From Prochlorococcus sp. AG-402-K21 (GTDB lineage: Bacteria; Cyanobacteriota; Cyanobacteriia; PCC-6307; Cyanobiaceae): a stretch of DNA of 64,000 nucleotides. Of this stretch, positions 38,544 to 47,675 are shown in pieces. Under the pieces are notes generated by a model. The model was not told the DNA's origin, ran no database searches, and saw nothing but the letters and a program-made list of their open reading frames with translations. The translations under genes and the position numbers were made by a program. The stretch lies in contig QCII01000004.1 of NCBI GenBank assembly GCA_003216775.1, positions 101,012 to 165,011 on the forward strand, read 5' to 3'. Positions within the stretch are counted from its first letter, which is position 1, and each line of letters opens with the position of its first letter.

Positions 38544-39488
38544 CTAAGTAATTTTAATTGATTTATAATCATCTTTTTTTAGTAATTTGGATAATGCATT
38601 AAATACCATATTATGGTGAATTACAGAATCCTCAAATTTAGGAATAATTGGCTCACTACCATTAAGAATAGAAGAGATTGTTTGACAAGAATGTTCAGAT
38701 AGATATGGGATATATTCCGTTTCACCAGTACCTAGATTTGTTAGTTCCTTATCAGAATAAACATACTCATTAGTTAATGATTTATTTGACAATTTAAAAC
38801 TGATATCAGTATTATTACCCTTTACTTTATCTTCTAAGGAAAAAGTTACTGAATTTTCTTTATCCTTCCAAACTAACTTCCCGCAAATTTCCATATAACC
38901 AGGCCGTTTACTCTTAACAATCCTTTTAATATAAGATAAATCTAAATCAATTTCAAAATTAAATAGTTGATATGTACCACAAATAAGATCGATAAAATGT
39001 ACTGAATTACATAGCAAGCCTAAATTATCACTAAATATTTCAACTTCAAGAGGTTTGCTAATTTTTAAAATATTCTTTAATTTCGTTTTCCTCATCCATT
39101 GATTAACAAAAATATTAGCAGGATATTTATTAAACAAGTTTTGGGATTTAAGTAAAGTTTTTTGATCTGGAAATAAAAATTTTTCTAAAATTAAATCCCC
39201 AAAATATCCAATATCTTGAAGCTTATTGCATATTGAATATCTCTCTGCTGATGTAGTAGAAATAATTATTAAGTCTGAATTAATTAATTCTTCAGATATC
39301 TCTTCATATAGGGTAATTTCCTTTCGTGCATTATTAGTTTTCAAAAGCCTTTCTTCTAAATGAGAAATATCTTTCTCAACCAGATTTACTTTAATGACAT
39401 AATCAATATTTAAAAGAGCTTGTAAATATCTAAATCCTATATTACCGACTCCAATGATAGAAACTGCAAAGCGTTTATGATATTTCAT
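38544..39488 (-). CDS. Gfo/Idh/MocA-like oxidoreductase, divergent
   Basis: The N-terminal VSIIGVGNIGFRYLQAL is a Rossmann loop, with LIIISTTSAERYS as the next strand-helix unit. The catalytic segment reads DLILEKFLFPD, keeping EK but not EKP. NSVHFIDLICGTY stands at the helix that usually carries the catalytic histidine. Length is 314. A 232-base gap without an ORF separates it from the related gene at 37376. It is probably a dehydrogenase of a sugar; the altered motif leaves activity open. Confidence 0.72.
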   Translation of the reverse strand: MKYHKRFAVSIIGVGNIGFRYLQALLNIDYVIKVNLVEKDISHLEERLLKTNNARKEITLYEEISEELINSDLIIISTTSAERYSICNKLQDIGYFGDLILEKFLFPDQKTLLKSQNLFNKYPANIFVNQWMRKTKLKNILKISKPLEVEIFSDNLGLLCNSVHFIDLICGTYQLFNFEIDLDLSYIKRIVKSKRPGYMEICGKLVWKDKENSVTFSLEDKVKGNNTDISFKLSNKSLTNEYVYSDKELTNLGTGETEYIPYLSEHSCQTISSILNGSEPIIPKFEDSVIHHNMVFNALSKLLKKDDYKSIKIT

Positions 39489-39660
39489 ATGAATTTCAAA
39501 AAATTTTTGTTGGCCACTATACTTTTAAATCATTTACATAATTCAAACAAGGCTTAATAACTAAATGAAACCAATTTAGATTATTTTTGTAAAATTTTTT
39601 GAGAAAAATATAAATTTTTTTTAATCAAATTTTGATCTTAAAAATTAAATCATCTTAAAT

Positions 39661-40914
39661 TTATTTTTTATCATCATATAAAAATTCATATAAAAATAAG
39701 TGGCCTCTCTTATTCAAGTGTCCATCATTGGCAAAGTAAAAAATATTATCACAATTTATTTTCTCGCAATTATTATCTTTTTTAAATTTGGCTAAAGATA
39801 TCTCAATTGGATCTTCCAAATTAATTAATAAATTACCGATATCACTTTTTAATTGTTCAATTAAACCAGATAATTTTAGATATTGATCAATAGGAACCCC
39901 TGGACCATAGTTTGTATGATTTCTTCCAGGATAAAATTCTCCTTTGAAACTAAATCCAGGAGGTATATAAATAAAACGAATTTTCGAATCAAGTTTTTTA
40001 ACTTCAGAAATCATTTCTTCTATATCTCCTAAAACTAATTGGTAAGTATCCTTATGCGTTTTTGTCCAGCATCGATATGGAGCAGAGAATACAATATAGT
40101 CATACATGTATTTAGGTAGATCATTCTCATAATCTTTCAAAAAATTACAACTACTTTTTATATTTTTTTCAGATAATAAAGTTAATGATCTACCACTATA
40201 AAGTTTGTCAAATTTTCTGGAGTAATAAATTTTTTTGATACGTTTAAAAGTGTAAGTTTTTTTAGCAAGAAAATTCAGAAAATCTTTTAAGTTTATTTTT
40301 ACTTTTTTTGTTGTTTGAATTGGATTACGCTCTAACTTTTTAGGCGAATAAGCTCTTCTTGGGCGATGATCATGCGGAGTAAAATCATTTGCAAAAAGAT
40401 AAATATCATATTGGCTTTTTGAGGAATTAATTGCTTTTATACTTTGCAGGTATTCTTTTGTATGCCATGAACCCATCCCAAATCCATAAGCTTTTTTTTC
40501 TTTAAATTGATCATTTGAATTAATAATTCCATAAACAGTTTCTTCATAAGGTAATTCATCAGCTTGTATAAAAGAATCGCCAATTAAAAAAAATCTATAA
40601 TCATTCTTATCAAACTTTTTACCTTTTGAAAATTTATTTACCCTGCCTCCAATACTATCTGTATAAGAGACTATAAAATTAAGATTTTTATCTCTGGGAT
40701 CTCCATCTCTAAAATATTTAATATTAGGACATGAACCATATTCAAAGTTTATATTTTGTATAGTAAGATCTCTACAGATTTCTTTCTCAAATTTTAGTAC
40801 TCTATTTAAATAAAATTTTCTGATCCTTGGAGGAGCCTCAAAAAAAATCAAGCAAACTAAAGTTATTAAACTACCTGTAATTAATAATTGTAATTTAAAT
40901 AATCTTAAATTCAT
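39661..40914 (-). CDS. Membrane-anchored SGNH hydrolase-like protein
   Basis: A single N-terminal membrane segment (residues about 8-25) leads to an extracytoplasmic SGNH fold. The nucleophile lies in FLIGDSFIQ (GDS at 112-114), and the C-terminal D397-G-H399 in NDGHLNKRG supplies the other catalytic residues. FGMGSWHTKEYLQ fits the block II glycine. It is the last gene after carbamoyltransferase, SxtJ and SxtK-like genes, an order met in other carbamoyltransferase loci. It could transfer or remove acyl or carbamoyl groups on glycans. Confidence 0.75.
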   Translation of the reverse strand: MNLRLFKLQLLITGSLITLVCLIFFEAPPRIRKFYLNRVLKFEKEICRDLTIQNINFEYGSCPNIKYFRDGDPRDKNLNFIVSYTDSIGGRVNKFSKGKKFDKNDYRFFLIGDSFIQADELPYEETVYGIINSNDQFKEKKAYGFGMGSWHTKEYLQSIKAINSSKSQYDIYLFANDFTPHDHRPRRAYSPKKLERNPIQTTKKVKINLKDFLNFLAKKTYTFKRIKKIYYSRKFDKLYSGRSLTLLSEKNIKSSCNFLKDYENDLPKYMYDYIVFSAPYRCWTKTHKDTYQLVLGDIEEMISEVKKLDSKIRFIYIPPGFSFKGEFYPGRNHTNYGPGVPIDQYLKLSGLIEQLKSDIGNLLINLEDPIEISLAKFKKDNNCEKINCDNIFYFANDGHLNKRGHLFLYEFLYDDKK

Positions 40915-40932
40915 TATTTCATTTTTAAATAA

Positions 40933-41094
40933 TTAAAAAATTGAATAGATAAATGGTGCAATTACTGAGCCCTGTGAAAAGAAAATAAGAACGCCCATTA
41001 ATAGGATAGTCAAGATAAGAGGAGCTAACCAATATTTCTTTCTAATTTTTAAAAAATCCCAGATATCTAATATTAGATCTAAAAAAGCTTCCAT
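40933..41094 (-). CDS. Small membrane protein, DUF5989/SxtK-like
   Basis: A short ORF of 53 residues, found by reading the minus strand, begins MEAFLDLILDIWDFLKIRKK and ends IAPFIYSIF. One membrane segment spans residues about 24-42. The length, the RKKYWLAP start of the segment and the APFIY end match small proteins (DUF5989, SxtK) that accompany carbamoyltransferases. The stop is at 40933-40935. It lies two bases after SxtJ-like and 18 before the SGNH gene, so it is surely in that operon. Its function is unknown. Confidence 0.75.
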   Translation of the reverse strand: MEAFLDLILDIWDFLKIRKKYWLAPLILTILLMGVLIFFSQGSVIAPFIYSIF

Positions 41095-41096
41095 AA

Positions 41097-41489
41097 CTAA
41101 AAAATTCTATTTAAATCAATTTTATAATTTTGTTTAGATTCTCTATAAGTATTAACATCAAAAATCCTTGTCCTGAGTGGATCATATCCAAATAATTTCA
41201 TGATTAAAGATATTGGTTGTAGTACAAAAATAAAAATAATTCCAAGTATTAACCTACTATTTATCCATCCCAGAATTAAACCAAATTTCATCCATAACTT
41301 ATGAGGATAGAATAATATATTAGGTTTTAAAAATCCTATAATCATGAATAATAATCCAATAAAAAATGTCCAAATTCTAAATGGGTGTCCATAAATCAGA
41401 GGAACAACAATGCCAAAAATAATTGGAAAAAAAAGTCCAAATACTATTCCAAATTCTCTAAGTATTTTTTTTTGAGTTTTTTGATTCAT
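41097..41489 (-). CDS. SxtJ-like membrane protein
   Basis: The 130-residue protein has three to four membrane segments and conserved-looking HKLWMKFGLILGWINSRLILG and GYDPLRTRIFD. These match the SxtJ family, which is found with O-carbamoyltransferases in saxitoxin and surface-glycan loci and has no known function. It sits between the carbamoyltransferase and the SxtK-like gene. A role in holding the carbamoyltransferase at the membrane is a guess from its gene neighbourhood. Confidence 0.78.
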   Translation of the reverse strand: MNQKTQKKILREFGIVFGLFFPIIFGIVVPLIYGHPFRIWTFFIGLLFMIIGFLKPNILFYPHKLWMKFGLILGWINSRLILGIIFIFVLQPISLIMKLFGYDPLRTRIFDVNTYRESKQNYKIDLNRIF

Positions 41490-41617
41490 ATCTTAAATTT
41501 CATAAATATTTTTTAATTTAAAAAAGATATTTAAGAAATCTTTTAAATAATTTAGTTGAGAATCAATAAAATAATTTAAAATCATGATATTAACTTAATA
41601 ATAGTTATTAAATAATT

Positions 41618-43477
41618 TCAATCTAATTCAAACTCCATTTTCCAGTTGGTGTCACTGTTAAAAGTTTTTTGTTCATTCTTTAATAGGATCTGATTCTGTA
41701 GGACTAGTACATCCATTTCAGTTCTCATAAAACATCTATAAGCATCCTGCGGAGTGCAAACAATTGGCTCACCTCTAACATTAAATGAAGTATTAACGAT
41801 ACTAGGGCATCCTGTCCTTTTTTTAAATGTATTAATTAAGTTATAGTATCTTGGATTTGTTTTCTTACTTACAGTTTGAATCCTTGCAGAATAATCAATA
41901 TGAGTAATTGCAGGTATTGATGACCTTACAAGATTAATTTTTTCAATCCCAAAAAGTTTTTCTTCTTTTTTGGTTAATTTCTTACAAATTTCTTTTTTAA
42001 CTGGAGCCACTAGTAACATGTATGGGCTTCTATTATTTAATTCAAATTGATTATTTACATCTTCTTCCAAGATAGATGGAGCAAAGGGTCTAAAGCTCTC
42101 TCGATATTTAATTTTTAAATTCATAATACTTTGCATCTCTCTGTTTCTAGGATCTCCAATTATTGATCTTCCTCCAAGAGCCCTTGGACCAAATTCCATA
42201 GGTCCATTAAACCAACCAATAACCTTACCTTCGTCAAGCATTTCTGAAATCTTTTCGAACAACTCTAAGTCTTTTAGTGTTTTAAAAGGTGCTTTAATTT
42301 TATTCAGAAAATTAATAATGTCTGAATTAGAAAAATCACAACCAAGGTAAGTTCCTTTCATTGAATCATTAATATCAACTTTTCTTGGTTTTTTTAAATA
42401 ATCATGCCATGAAACTAGGGCTGCACCTAATGCTGAGCCCGCATCTCCACTCGCCGGTTGTATCCAAATATCATCAAAAATGCCTTCATTTAGTAATTTC
42501 CCATTTGCGACACAATTTAAAGCTACACCACCCGCAAGACAAAGTTTTTTTATACCTGTTTCTTTTTTTAATGATTTTGCTAGTTTTATTACTATTTCTT
42601 CAGTCACAGCTTGAATTGAAGCTGCCAAATCCATATGAAACTGTTTAATTTCAGTTTCTCTCTTACGAGGAGGTGCACCAAATAATTTATGAAATTTTCT
42701 ACTAGTCATACGAAAACCTCTATGGAATTTAAAATAAGTAATATCTAATTTAAAAGTTCCATCATCTTTAATATCAATAATCTCATCTTTAATCTTTTTA
42801 ACGTATTTAGGTTTTCCATAAGGCGCCAAGCCCATTAATTTATATTCCCCAGAATTAACTTTAAAGCCACAATAAAATGTAAAAGCAGAATATAGAAGAC
42901 CTAATGAATGAGGAAAACTAATTTCCCATAAAGGGGTTATTTTGTTATCTTTTCCTATCCAAGTTGAAGTCGTCGCCCATTCTCCAACACCATCCATGCA
43001 GAGAATTATGGATTCATTAAAAGGACTTGGATAAAAAGCAGCTGCAGCATGGGATAGATGATGTTCTGAAAAAAGTAATTTTGGTAGGGTGAATTTCTCA
43101 TTTTTACTTATTATGTTTTGCAAATTTATAAGCTCTTTTTTTAGAACCGATTTCAAAAATAGTTTTTCTTTTAACCAAACTTGCATTGCAGAAATAAATG
43201 ACCTAATACCTCTTGGTGCAGTTGCTAGATAGGTTTCTAATAGTCTTTCAAATGTTAAAAGAGGTTTCTCATAATAAATTATATTTTCAATGTCTGTTAA
43301 GTCTATTTTTGCATATTCCAGGCAATATAAAATTGCATTTTTTGGAAAGTTAGAATCATGTTTTTTTCTTGTGAATCTCTCTTCTTGGACGGCTTTTATA
43401 ATCTCACCATTGCACAATAATACTGCAGCACTATCGTGATAAAAACATGAAATACCCAATATATAAGTTTTAGTCAA
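41618..43477 (-). CDS. NodU/CmcH/SxtI-family O-carbamoyltransferase
   Basis: These enzymes use carbamoyl phosphate and ATP to carbamoylate a hydroxyl group. YILGISCFYHDSAAVLL opens the Kae1-like domain, followed by HHLSHAAAAFYPSPF (metal histidines), CMDGVGEWATTS and CLAGGVALNCVANGKLL. The C-terminal domain has FGPRALGGRSIIGDPRN and CPSIVNTSFNVRGEPIV. TTG 43477, just before YILG, fits the family start better than TTG 43507; this gives 619 residues. The substrate is probably a surface sugar made by the same operon. Confidence 0.93.
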   Translation of the reverse strand: MTKTYILGISCFYHDSAAVLLCNGEIIKAVQEERFTRKKHDSNFPKNAILYCLEYAKIDLTDIENIIYYEKPLLTFERLLETYLATAPRGIRSFISAMQVWLKEKLFLKSVLKKELINLQNIISKNEKFTLPKLLFSEHHLSHAAAAFYPSPFNESIILCMDGVGEWATTSTWIGKDNKITPLWEISFPHSLGLLYSAFTFYCGFKVNSGEYKLMGLAPYGKPKYVKKIKDEIIDIKDDGTFKLDITYFKFHRGFRMTSRKFHKLFGAPPRKRETEIKQFHMDLAASIQAVTEEIVIKLAKSLKKETGIKKLCLAGGVALNCVANGKLLNEGIFDDIWIQPASGDAGSALGAALVSWHDYLKKPRKVDINDSMKGTYLGCDFSNSDIINFLNKIKAPFKTLKDLELFEKISEMLDEGKVIGWFNGPMEFGPRALGGRSIIGDPRNREMQSIMNLKIKYRESFRPFAPSILEEDVNNQFELNNRSPYMLLVAPVKKEICKKLTKKEEKLFGIEKINLVRSSIPAITHIDYSARIQTVSKKTNPRYYNLINTFKKRTGCPSIVNTSFNVRGEPIVCTPQDAYRCFMRTEMDVLVLQNQILLKNEQKTFNSDTNWKMEFELD

Positions 43478-43557
43478 ATTTAAAAAAAATTTTAAATTAT
43501 CTATCAATTTTAACAGTTAAATGTTAAAAATTTCTATATCAAATTTATATATAACTT

Positions 43558-45399
43558 CTAATTCTTTTGGATAATTTGAGGTAAATATATAAGAGCATCC
43601 TTGAATCCTGAATAATTATTTAAGTGACCTTGCCAAACCTCTAAGACTTTTATACAAGGAAAGTCAATTATCTTATTAAGAAAATCAACCTGTATTTTAC
43701 TCATCTTATCTAAAGATTCTCCTTCCCCATCAATTGATGTTGCCCCAGCAATATGAATATGTTTAATAAGATGCTTAGATTCTAAAATAAAATCCAAAAT
43801 ATTCTGATTTAAATATGAGCACATGAAGGCATGAGAAATATCTAGACAATAATGACAATCTATATCTTTCATGATCTCTAAATCTTCTATAGTATTAAAA
43901 ATTTCAAGTTTAACTGAACCACCAAAATACCAAGCAATAGGAGGTAGCCATTGAGGCATTAAGCAATTAATACCACTTATAGTATTTTCTAAACAGAATG
44001 CGTTAATCATACTTATATCTGATTTATTTGAAGAATGCCTAACAGAAAAGCTACCAACAATAGGTACTTCTGAACCAGTCAAGTCAAAAATAATTTCTGA
44101 GAGTTTTATACAGTTTTTTATTATTTTATTACTTAAAAATTTAATTTCCTTATCCTTTGAAAAAGGATCAATAATAGTATTACTATTAATATAGTCAGGT
44201 AAGTGAATACTATATTTAATTTCTTTTATATAGTTTTTAGGATTAAATAATTGATCAGATAACACCTCTTCGAATGAAAGGTGTAATTCTTGGTACCCAA
44301 TCGAAGTCTGTTTATAAATTGTTTGTGAATCATGGATTCGAGATGGTAATGAAATCTTTTTCTTAGTAAGAAATTCTTTATCAAAACCATTTTCAATATA
44401 CTTTTCATCTCTAAAGTGAAATTCGCATATTGCCTCGCCACTTTTAATCTTCTTATAAACGGGAATTTCCTTAAATTTCTTAAAATTATTATTATCTAAT
44501 CCTACTTGAGGTGATCGCCATTGAATATTATTTTCATTAATAAGGGAGCCAGGATTTATTTGTCTAATTGCATAAGGGGACCTTCCCAAATTCTGGAGGT
44601 TTATCATTTCTCCCGAATTTAGAGTCCTTGGAGCATTTCCTGATAAAGCAAATTGTAATTCTTTAGCATAAAAACATAGTTCTTTGAATTCACTTGGAGT
44701 TGAACTTGTCGAATGATCCAATCCAATATCTTCTTTATCAAATGTAATATGTCTTTCAAGCCAATCAATTCCCAATACCATAGCTGCAATACAAATTTTC
44801 CAATCTGAATCATGAGATGAATATCCAATTTCACCATTCCAAATAGAACGTAAGTGGGTAATATAACCCAACTTAGAATTAAATATTTCTACGGGATAGT
44901 TACTTACACAATGCATAAGAACAGAATTTGATTTATTAAGAGATTTAATTTGTTTTAAAATATTATCTTCTTGATTACATCCTAAAGAAAATAAAATTTT
45001 CTTATCAAATCTAGATAGAGCATTAATTAATTTTTTATTTGAAAATTCTACTGAAGGAACTTTAAAAAAATCAAAAATATTTATAAATTCTGCGAAATCA
45101 TTGACATCTTCATTATTAAAGAAGCTTATGCCTATTTTTAAATTACTATTTTGTCTCGCATAGTTAGTTAATTTAAAAATTTCTTCAGGTTTTAAAAAGC
45201 ATCTTGAAATTTCTGATTGTAGAAGTCCATCACCAATTTCTTTTGAATTACTACTTGCGTAAGATCTTGATAAATTTCTATATTGAAATTTTATAGCATA
45301 GCAACCTGAACAATTTGCCTCGTCAATAAGTGATTTAGCTATATCAAATTTACCATTATGATTTATTCCAATCTCAGCAATTATCTTAATTATTCCCAT
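43558..45399 (-). CDS. NeuB-like sialic acid synthase fused to a xylose-isomerase-like TIM barrel
   Basis: Residues 5-260 are a NeuB domain that condenses PEP with an amino-hexose: AEIGINHNG, MHCVSNYPV, IGYSSHDSDW, ERHITF and GLDHSTSSTP. Residues 270-330 form a SAF/antifreeze-like domain (GRSPYAIRQINPGSLI). Residues about 370-613 are a second barrel of the AP-endonuclease-2/xylose-isomerase type, with likely metal residues in CLDISHAF, KHIHIAGA and LEVWQGH. The normal length is about 350, so the 613 residues are a fusion. The extra barrel may act on the hexose precursor or product. Its neighbours suggest a nonulosonic-acid-like sugar. Confidence 0.85.
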   Translation of the reverse strand: MGIIKIIAEIGINHNGKFDIAKSLIDEANCSGCYAIKFQYRNLSRSYASSNSKEIGDGLLQSEISRCFLKPEEIFKLTNYARQNSNLKIGISFFNNEDVNDFAEFINIFDFFKVPSVEFSNKKLINALSRFDKKILFSLGCNQEDNILKQIKSLNKSNSVLMHCVSNYPVEIFNSKLGYITHLRSIWNGEIGYSSHDSDWKICIAAMVLGIDWLERHITFDKEDIGLDHSTSSTPSEFKELCFYAKELQFALSGNAPRTLNSGEMINLQNLGRSPYAIRQINPGSLINENNIQWRSPQVGLDNNNFKKFKEIPVYKKIKSGEAICEFHFRDEKYIENGFDKEFLTKKKISLPSRIHDSQTIYKQTSIGYQELHLSFEEVLSDQLFNPKNYIKEIKYSIHLPDYINSNTIIDPFSKDKEIKFLSNKIIKNCIKLSEIIFDLTGSEVPIVGSFSVRHSSNKSDISMINAFCLENTISGINCLMPQWLPPIAWYFGGSVKLEIFNTIEDLEIMKDIDCHYCLDISHAFMCSYLNQNILDFILESKHLIKHIHIAGATSIDGEGESLDKMSKIQVDFLNKIIDFPCIKVLEVWQGHLNNYSGFKDALIYLPQIIQKN

Positions 45400-45443
45400 T
45401 ATTTGTATTTTTTAGTAAGACCGTTAATTTATAAAAAAAATTT

Positions 45444-46496
45444 TCATGATTTCTTAAAAAGAAACTTAAGTTGATTTTGTTTTATAAAATTGATTCTATC
45501 ATTTGATATATAATCAGTAACTTTATCAATTTTTAAATTATTTTCCACGCAATTCTTTTTAATTGATATTGTTTTTTTAATCATTTCTTTTGTAGAAGTT
45601 GTAAATTCCAATGAAAGACTAGATAGCATTTTATTATTATTTCCAATAACTGTAAAAGGCTCGTATCTTCTTGATAGTTTTGCCTCTAAATGCATAATCT
45701 TATCAAGGTCTAACTTATACTCTAAACATATAAAATTAACAAACTCCTTAACTGAAATTCCTCTGCCTGTTGCTATACATATGTCTTCAGGGAATTCCAT
45801 CATCATCATCAAAATGACATAGTAAGCATATTCAGGAGCACTTCCCCAATCTCTTACAACATAGGGATTACCAATGGAAATTTTATTATTTTGTCCCAAT
45901 AGAATTTTATCTATCTGGTTAAGAATTTGCATAAAAAGGAAATCCTTACTTCTTCTAAGAGATTCATGAGGAAATAAAATAGCAGTAGCTATCCATATTT
46001 TGTGGGTATTTCTAAAAGCATTAATTAAACTATATGCAAGAAGTTGTGCGCATCCATATGGATTATAGGGAGATTTAATACTTGATTCTTCTTTTTTTTC
46101 TATCGACTCTCCAAACATTTCTGAACTACCTGCATTTATAAATTTAATTTCCCAAGGAAGTATTTGAATAATATTTAAAAATCGACTTACTATAAGAGAT
46201 TGACTATTTATTGTCTCTTCAATCGTTTCCCAAGAACGGCTAACATAAGATTGACCAGCAAAATTTAAAATATTAGTTATTTTATATTTTTCTAAAATTT
46301 CTTTTATTGATTTTTCTGAATAATCAGTTTCTAAAAATATAAAGTTTTTATTATTTTGAGAATTAAATAAATTTTTATATTTTTTACTTTTATTCCTTGA
46401 TAATCCTATTACTTTTATATCTGCTGATAAAAGAATTTCTGCAGTATATGAACCATCTTGGCCTGTTACTCCTGTTATACAAAATGTAGGTTTCAT
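45444..46496 (-). CDS. GDP-mannose 4,6-dehydratase-like SDR lacking the catalytic lysine
   Basis: ITGVTGQDGSYTAEIL and AGSSEMFGE are GMD hallmarks, and HESLRRSKDF and RDWGSAPEYA follow the GMD pattern. However the YxxxK pair reads Y147-GCA-Q151, with lysine replaced by glutamine (codon CAA). Length 350 is normal. The missing lysine argues against ordinary dehydratase chemistry unless another residue takes over. Its start overlaps the SDR stop at 46493 by four bases. It probably serves this operon's special sugar. Confidence 0.82.
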   Translation of the reverse strand: MKPTFCITGVTGQDGSYTAEILLSADIKVIGLSRNKSKKYKNLFNSQNNKNFIFLETDYSEKSIKEILEKYKITNILNFAGQSYVSRSWETIEETINSQSLIVSRFLNIIQILPWEIKFINAGSSEMFGESIEKKEESSIKSPYNPYGCAQLLAYSLINAFRNTHKIWIATAILFPHESLRRSKDFLFMQILNQIDKILLGQNNKISIGNPYVVRDWGSAPEYAYYVILMMMMEFPEDICIATGRGISVKEFVNFICLEYKLDLDKIMHLEAKLSRRYEPFTVIGNNNKMLSSLSLEFTTSTKEMIKKTISIKKNCVENNLKIDKVTDYISNDRINFIKQNQLKFLFKKS

Positions 46497-47182
46497 ATTA
46501 TTGAATATCCCCCATCAATCGTTAAAACTGATCCAGTCATATATGTATTATTAGGAGCCAATAGAAATAAAATAGCAGGGATTAGTTCATCAATTCTCAT
46601 CATTCTTCCTAAAGGTACATTTTTTGAATATTGTTCGATAAATTGATTGTTTTGATCATTATAAATTCCACCTAAAGCAAGAGTATTCACAAGAAATTCA
46701 GGGGCATAGTGTGCAGCGAGATAAGCAGAGAGTGAAATAACTGCACTTTTACTTGTTGAGTAACCTACTTGTTTAGGGTTATCTATGGGATACAGTTTAG
46801 GATTAGGTGATACTAAACCATAAATAGAAGAGAAATTTATTATGTGCCCTGTTTTTCTCGATTTAATAAAATTATCACACACAGAAAATAATGTCGTAAC
46901 ATTAATCTCCATATATTTTTTAAATATTCCTAATGAATCATCATTATTATTGCCTGCTGTTTGATCTTGATTATTTTTATTAATATGATCATTTAAAGCA
47001 AATGCATTAATTAAATATTTTGAGTGATTATATTTTTCCATTAGTGAAGTAACAACATTAGTATCTGTAAGATCATTCTCAATATCAAATCCAATTACCT
47101 CATATCCAAGCTTGATAAGACTTTTTTGGAGGAATGATCCAATTAACCCTTTATTGCCAGTTATGATTATGGAATTTTTCAT
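46493..47182 (-). CDS. Short-chain dehydrogenase/reductase
   Basis: A classical SDR of 229 residues: TGNKGLIGSFL nucleotide loop, IINFSSIYG with the catalytic serine, GYSTSKSAV (YxxxK) and NTLALGGIY, ending MTGSVLTIDGGYS. It is the first gene of a minus-strand operon reaching to 39661 and overlaps the next gene by four bases. It probably reduces or oxidises a ketose or amino sugar precursor. Substrate and cofactor are not readable. Confidence 0.9.
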   Translation of the reverse strand: MKNSIIITGNKGLIGSFLQKSLIKLGYEVIGFDIENDLTDTNVVTSLMEKYNHSKYLINAFALNDHINKNNQDQTAGNNNDDSLGIFKKYMEINVTTLFSVCDNFIKSRKTGHIINFSSIYGLVSPNPKLYPIDNPKQVGYSTSKSAVISLSAYLAAHYAPEFLVNTLALGGIYNDQNNQFIEQYSKNVPLGRMMRIDELIPAILFLLAPNNTYMTGSVLTIDGGYSII

Positions 47183-47675
47183 AATTTTGATTCTCTAAAC
47201 TATTTTTTATTTATTACTTTATGCATTATTGATTTTTATTTCTAAAAATTATATTTTTCATCTTAGATGAAAGTTAGTATAAAAGTCTAATAAATTTGCA
47301 GTATCTATAAAATTTTAAATAGGAAAATAGCTAATAAGAAATTTATATTTCTCTTAAAAGCAAATGATTAAATAAGTATTGAATTAGCCATTTTAAACTA
47401 TAGAGCTAAATAAATCTTATCAGTAGATTATTCAAGGCCTGCAAGGAAGAGAATTGAAAAACAAAATTAGAAAATTGCTTATAAAATTATATAAATTACT
47501 TAGCGCATTCTGAAAATTTTAATATAAATAGATAATATCCCTTTATTATCATTCATTTTTGATCTTTAAATATCTCTTTTCCTCAACTAATATTTAAATA
47601 AAAATAAGCATGTAATATTTAATCTATTTCAATTAAATTTTTTTTATTAAAAATATAATTTTACTTTTTTAAAAA
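47183..47675 (+). other. 493-base intergenic region with no recognised gene
   Basis: Very AT-rich. No ORF over about 20 codons, RNA gene or clear hairpin was seen on either strand. It separates the sugar operon from the 47676-53277 region, and should hold the promoter of the minus-strand operon starting at 47182. It may be where island types meet. Confidence 0.5.
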
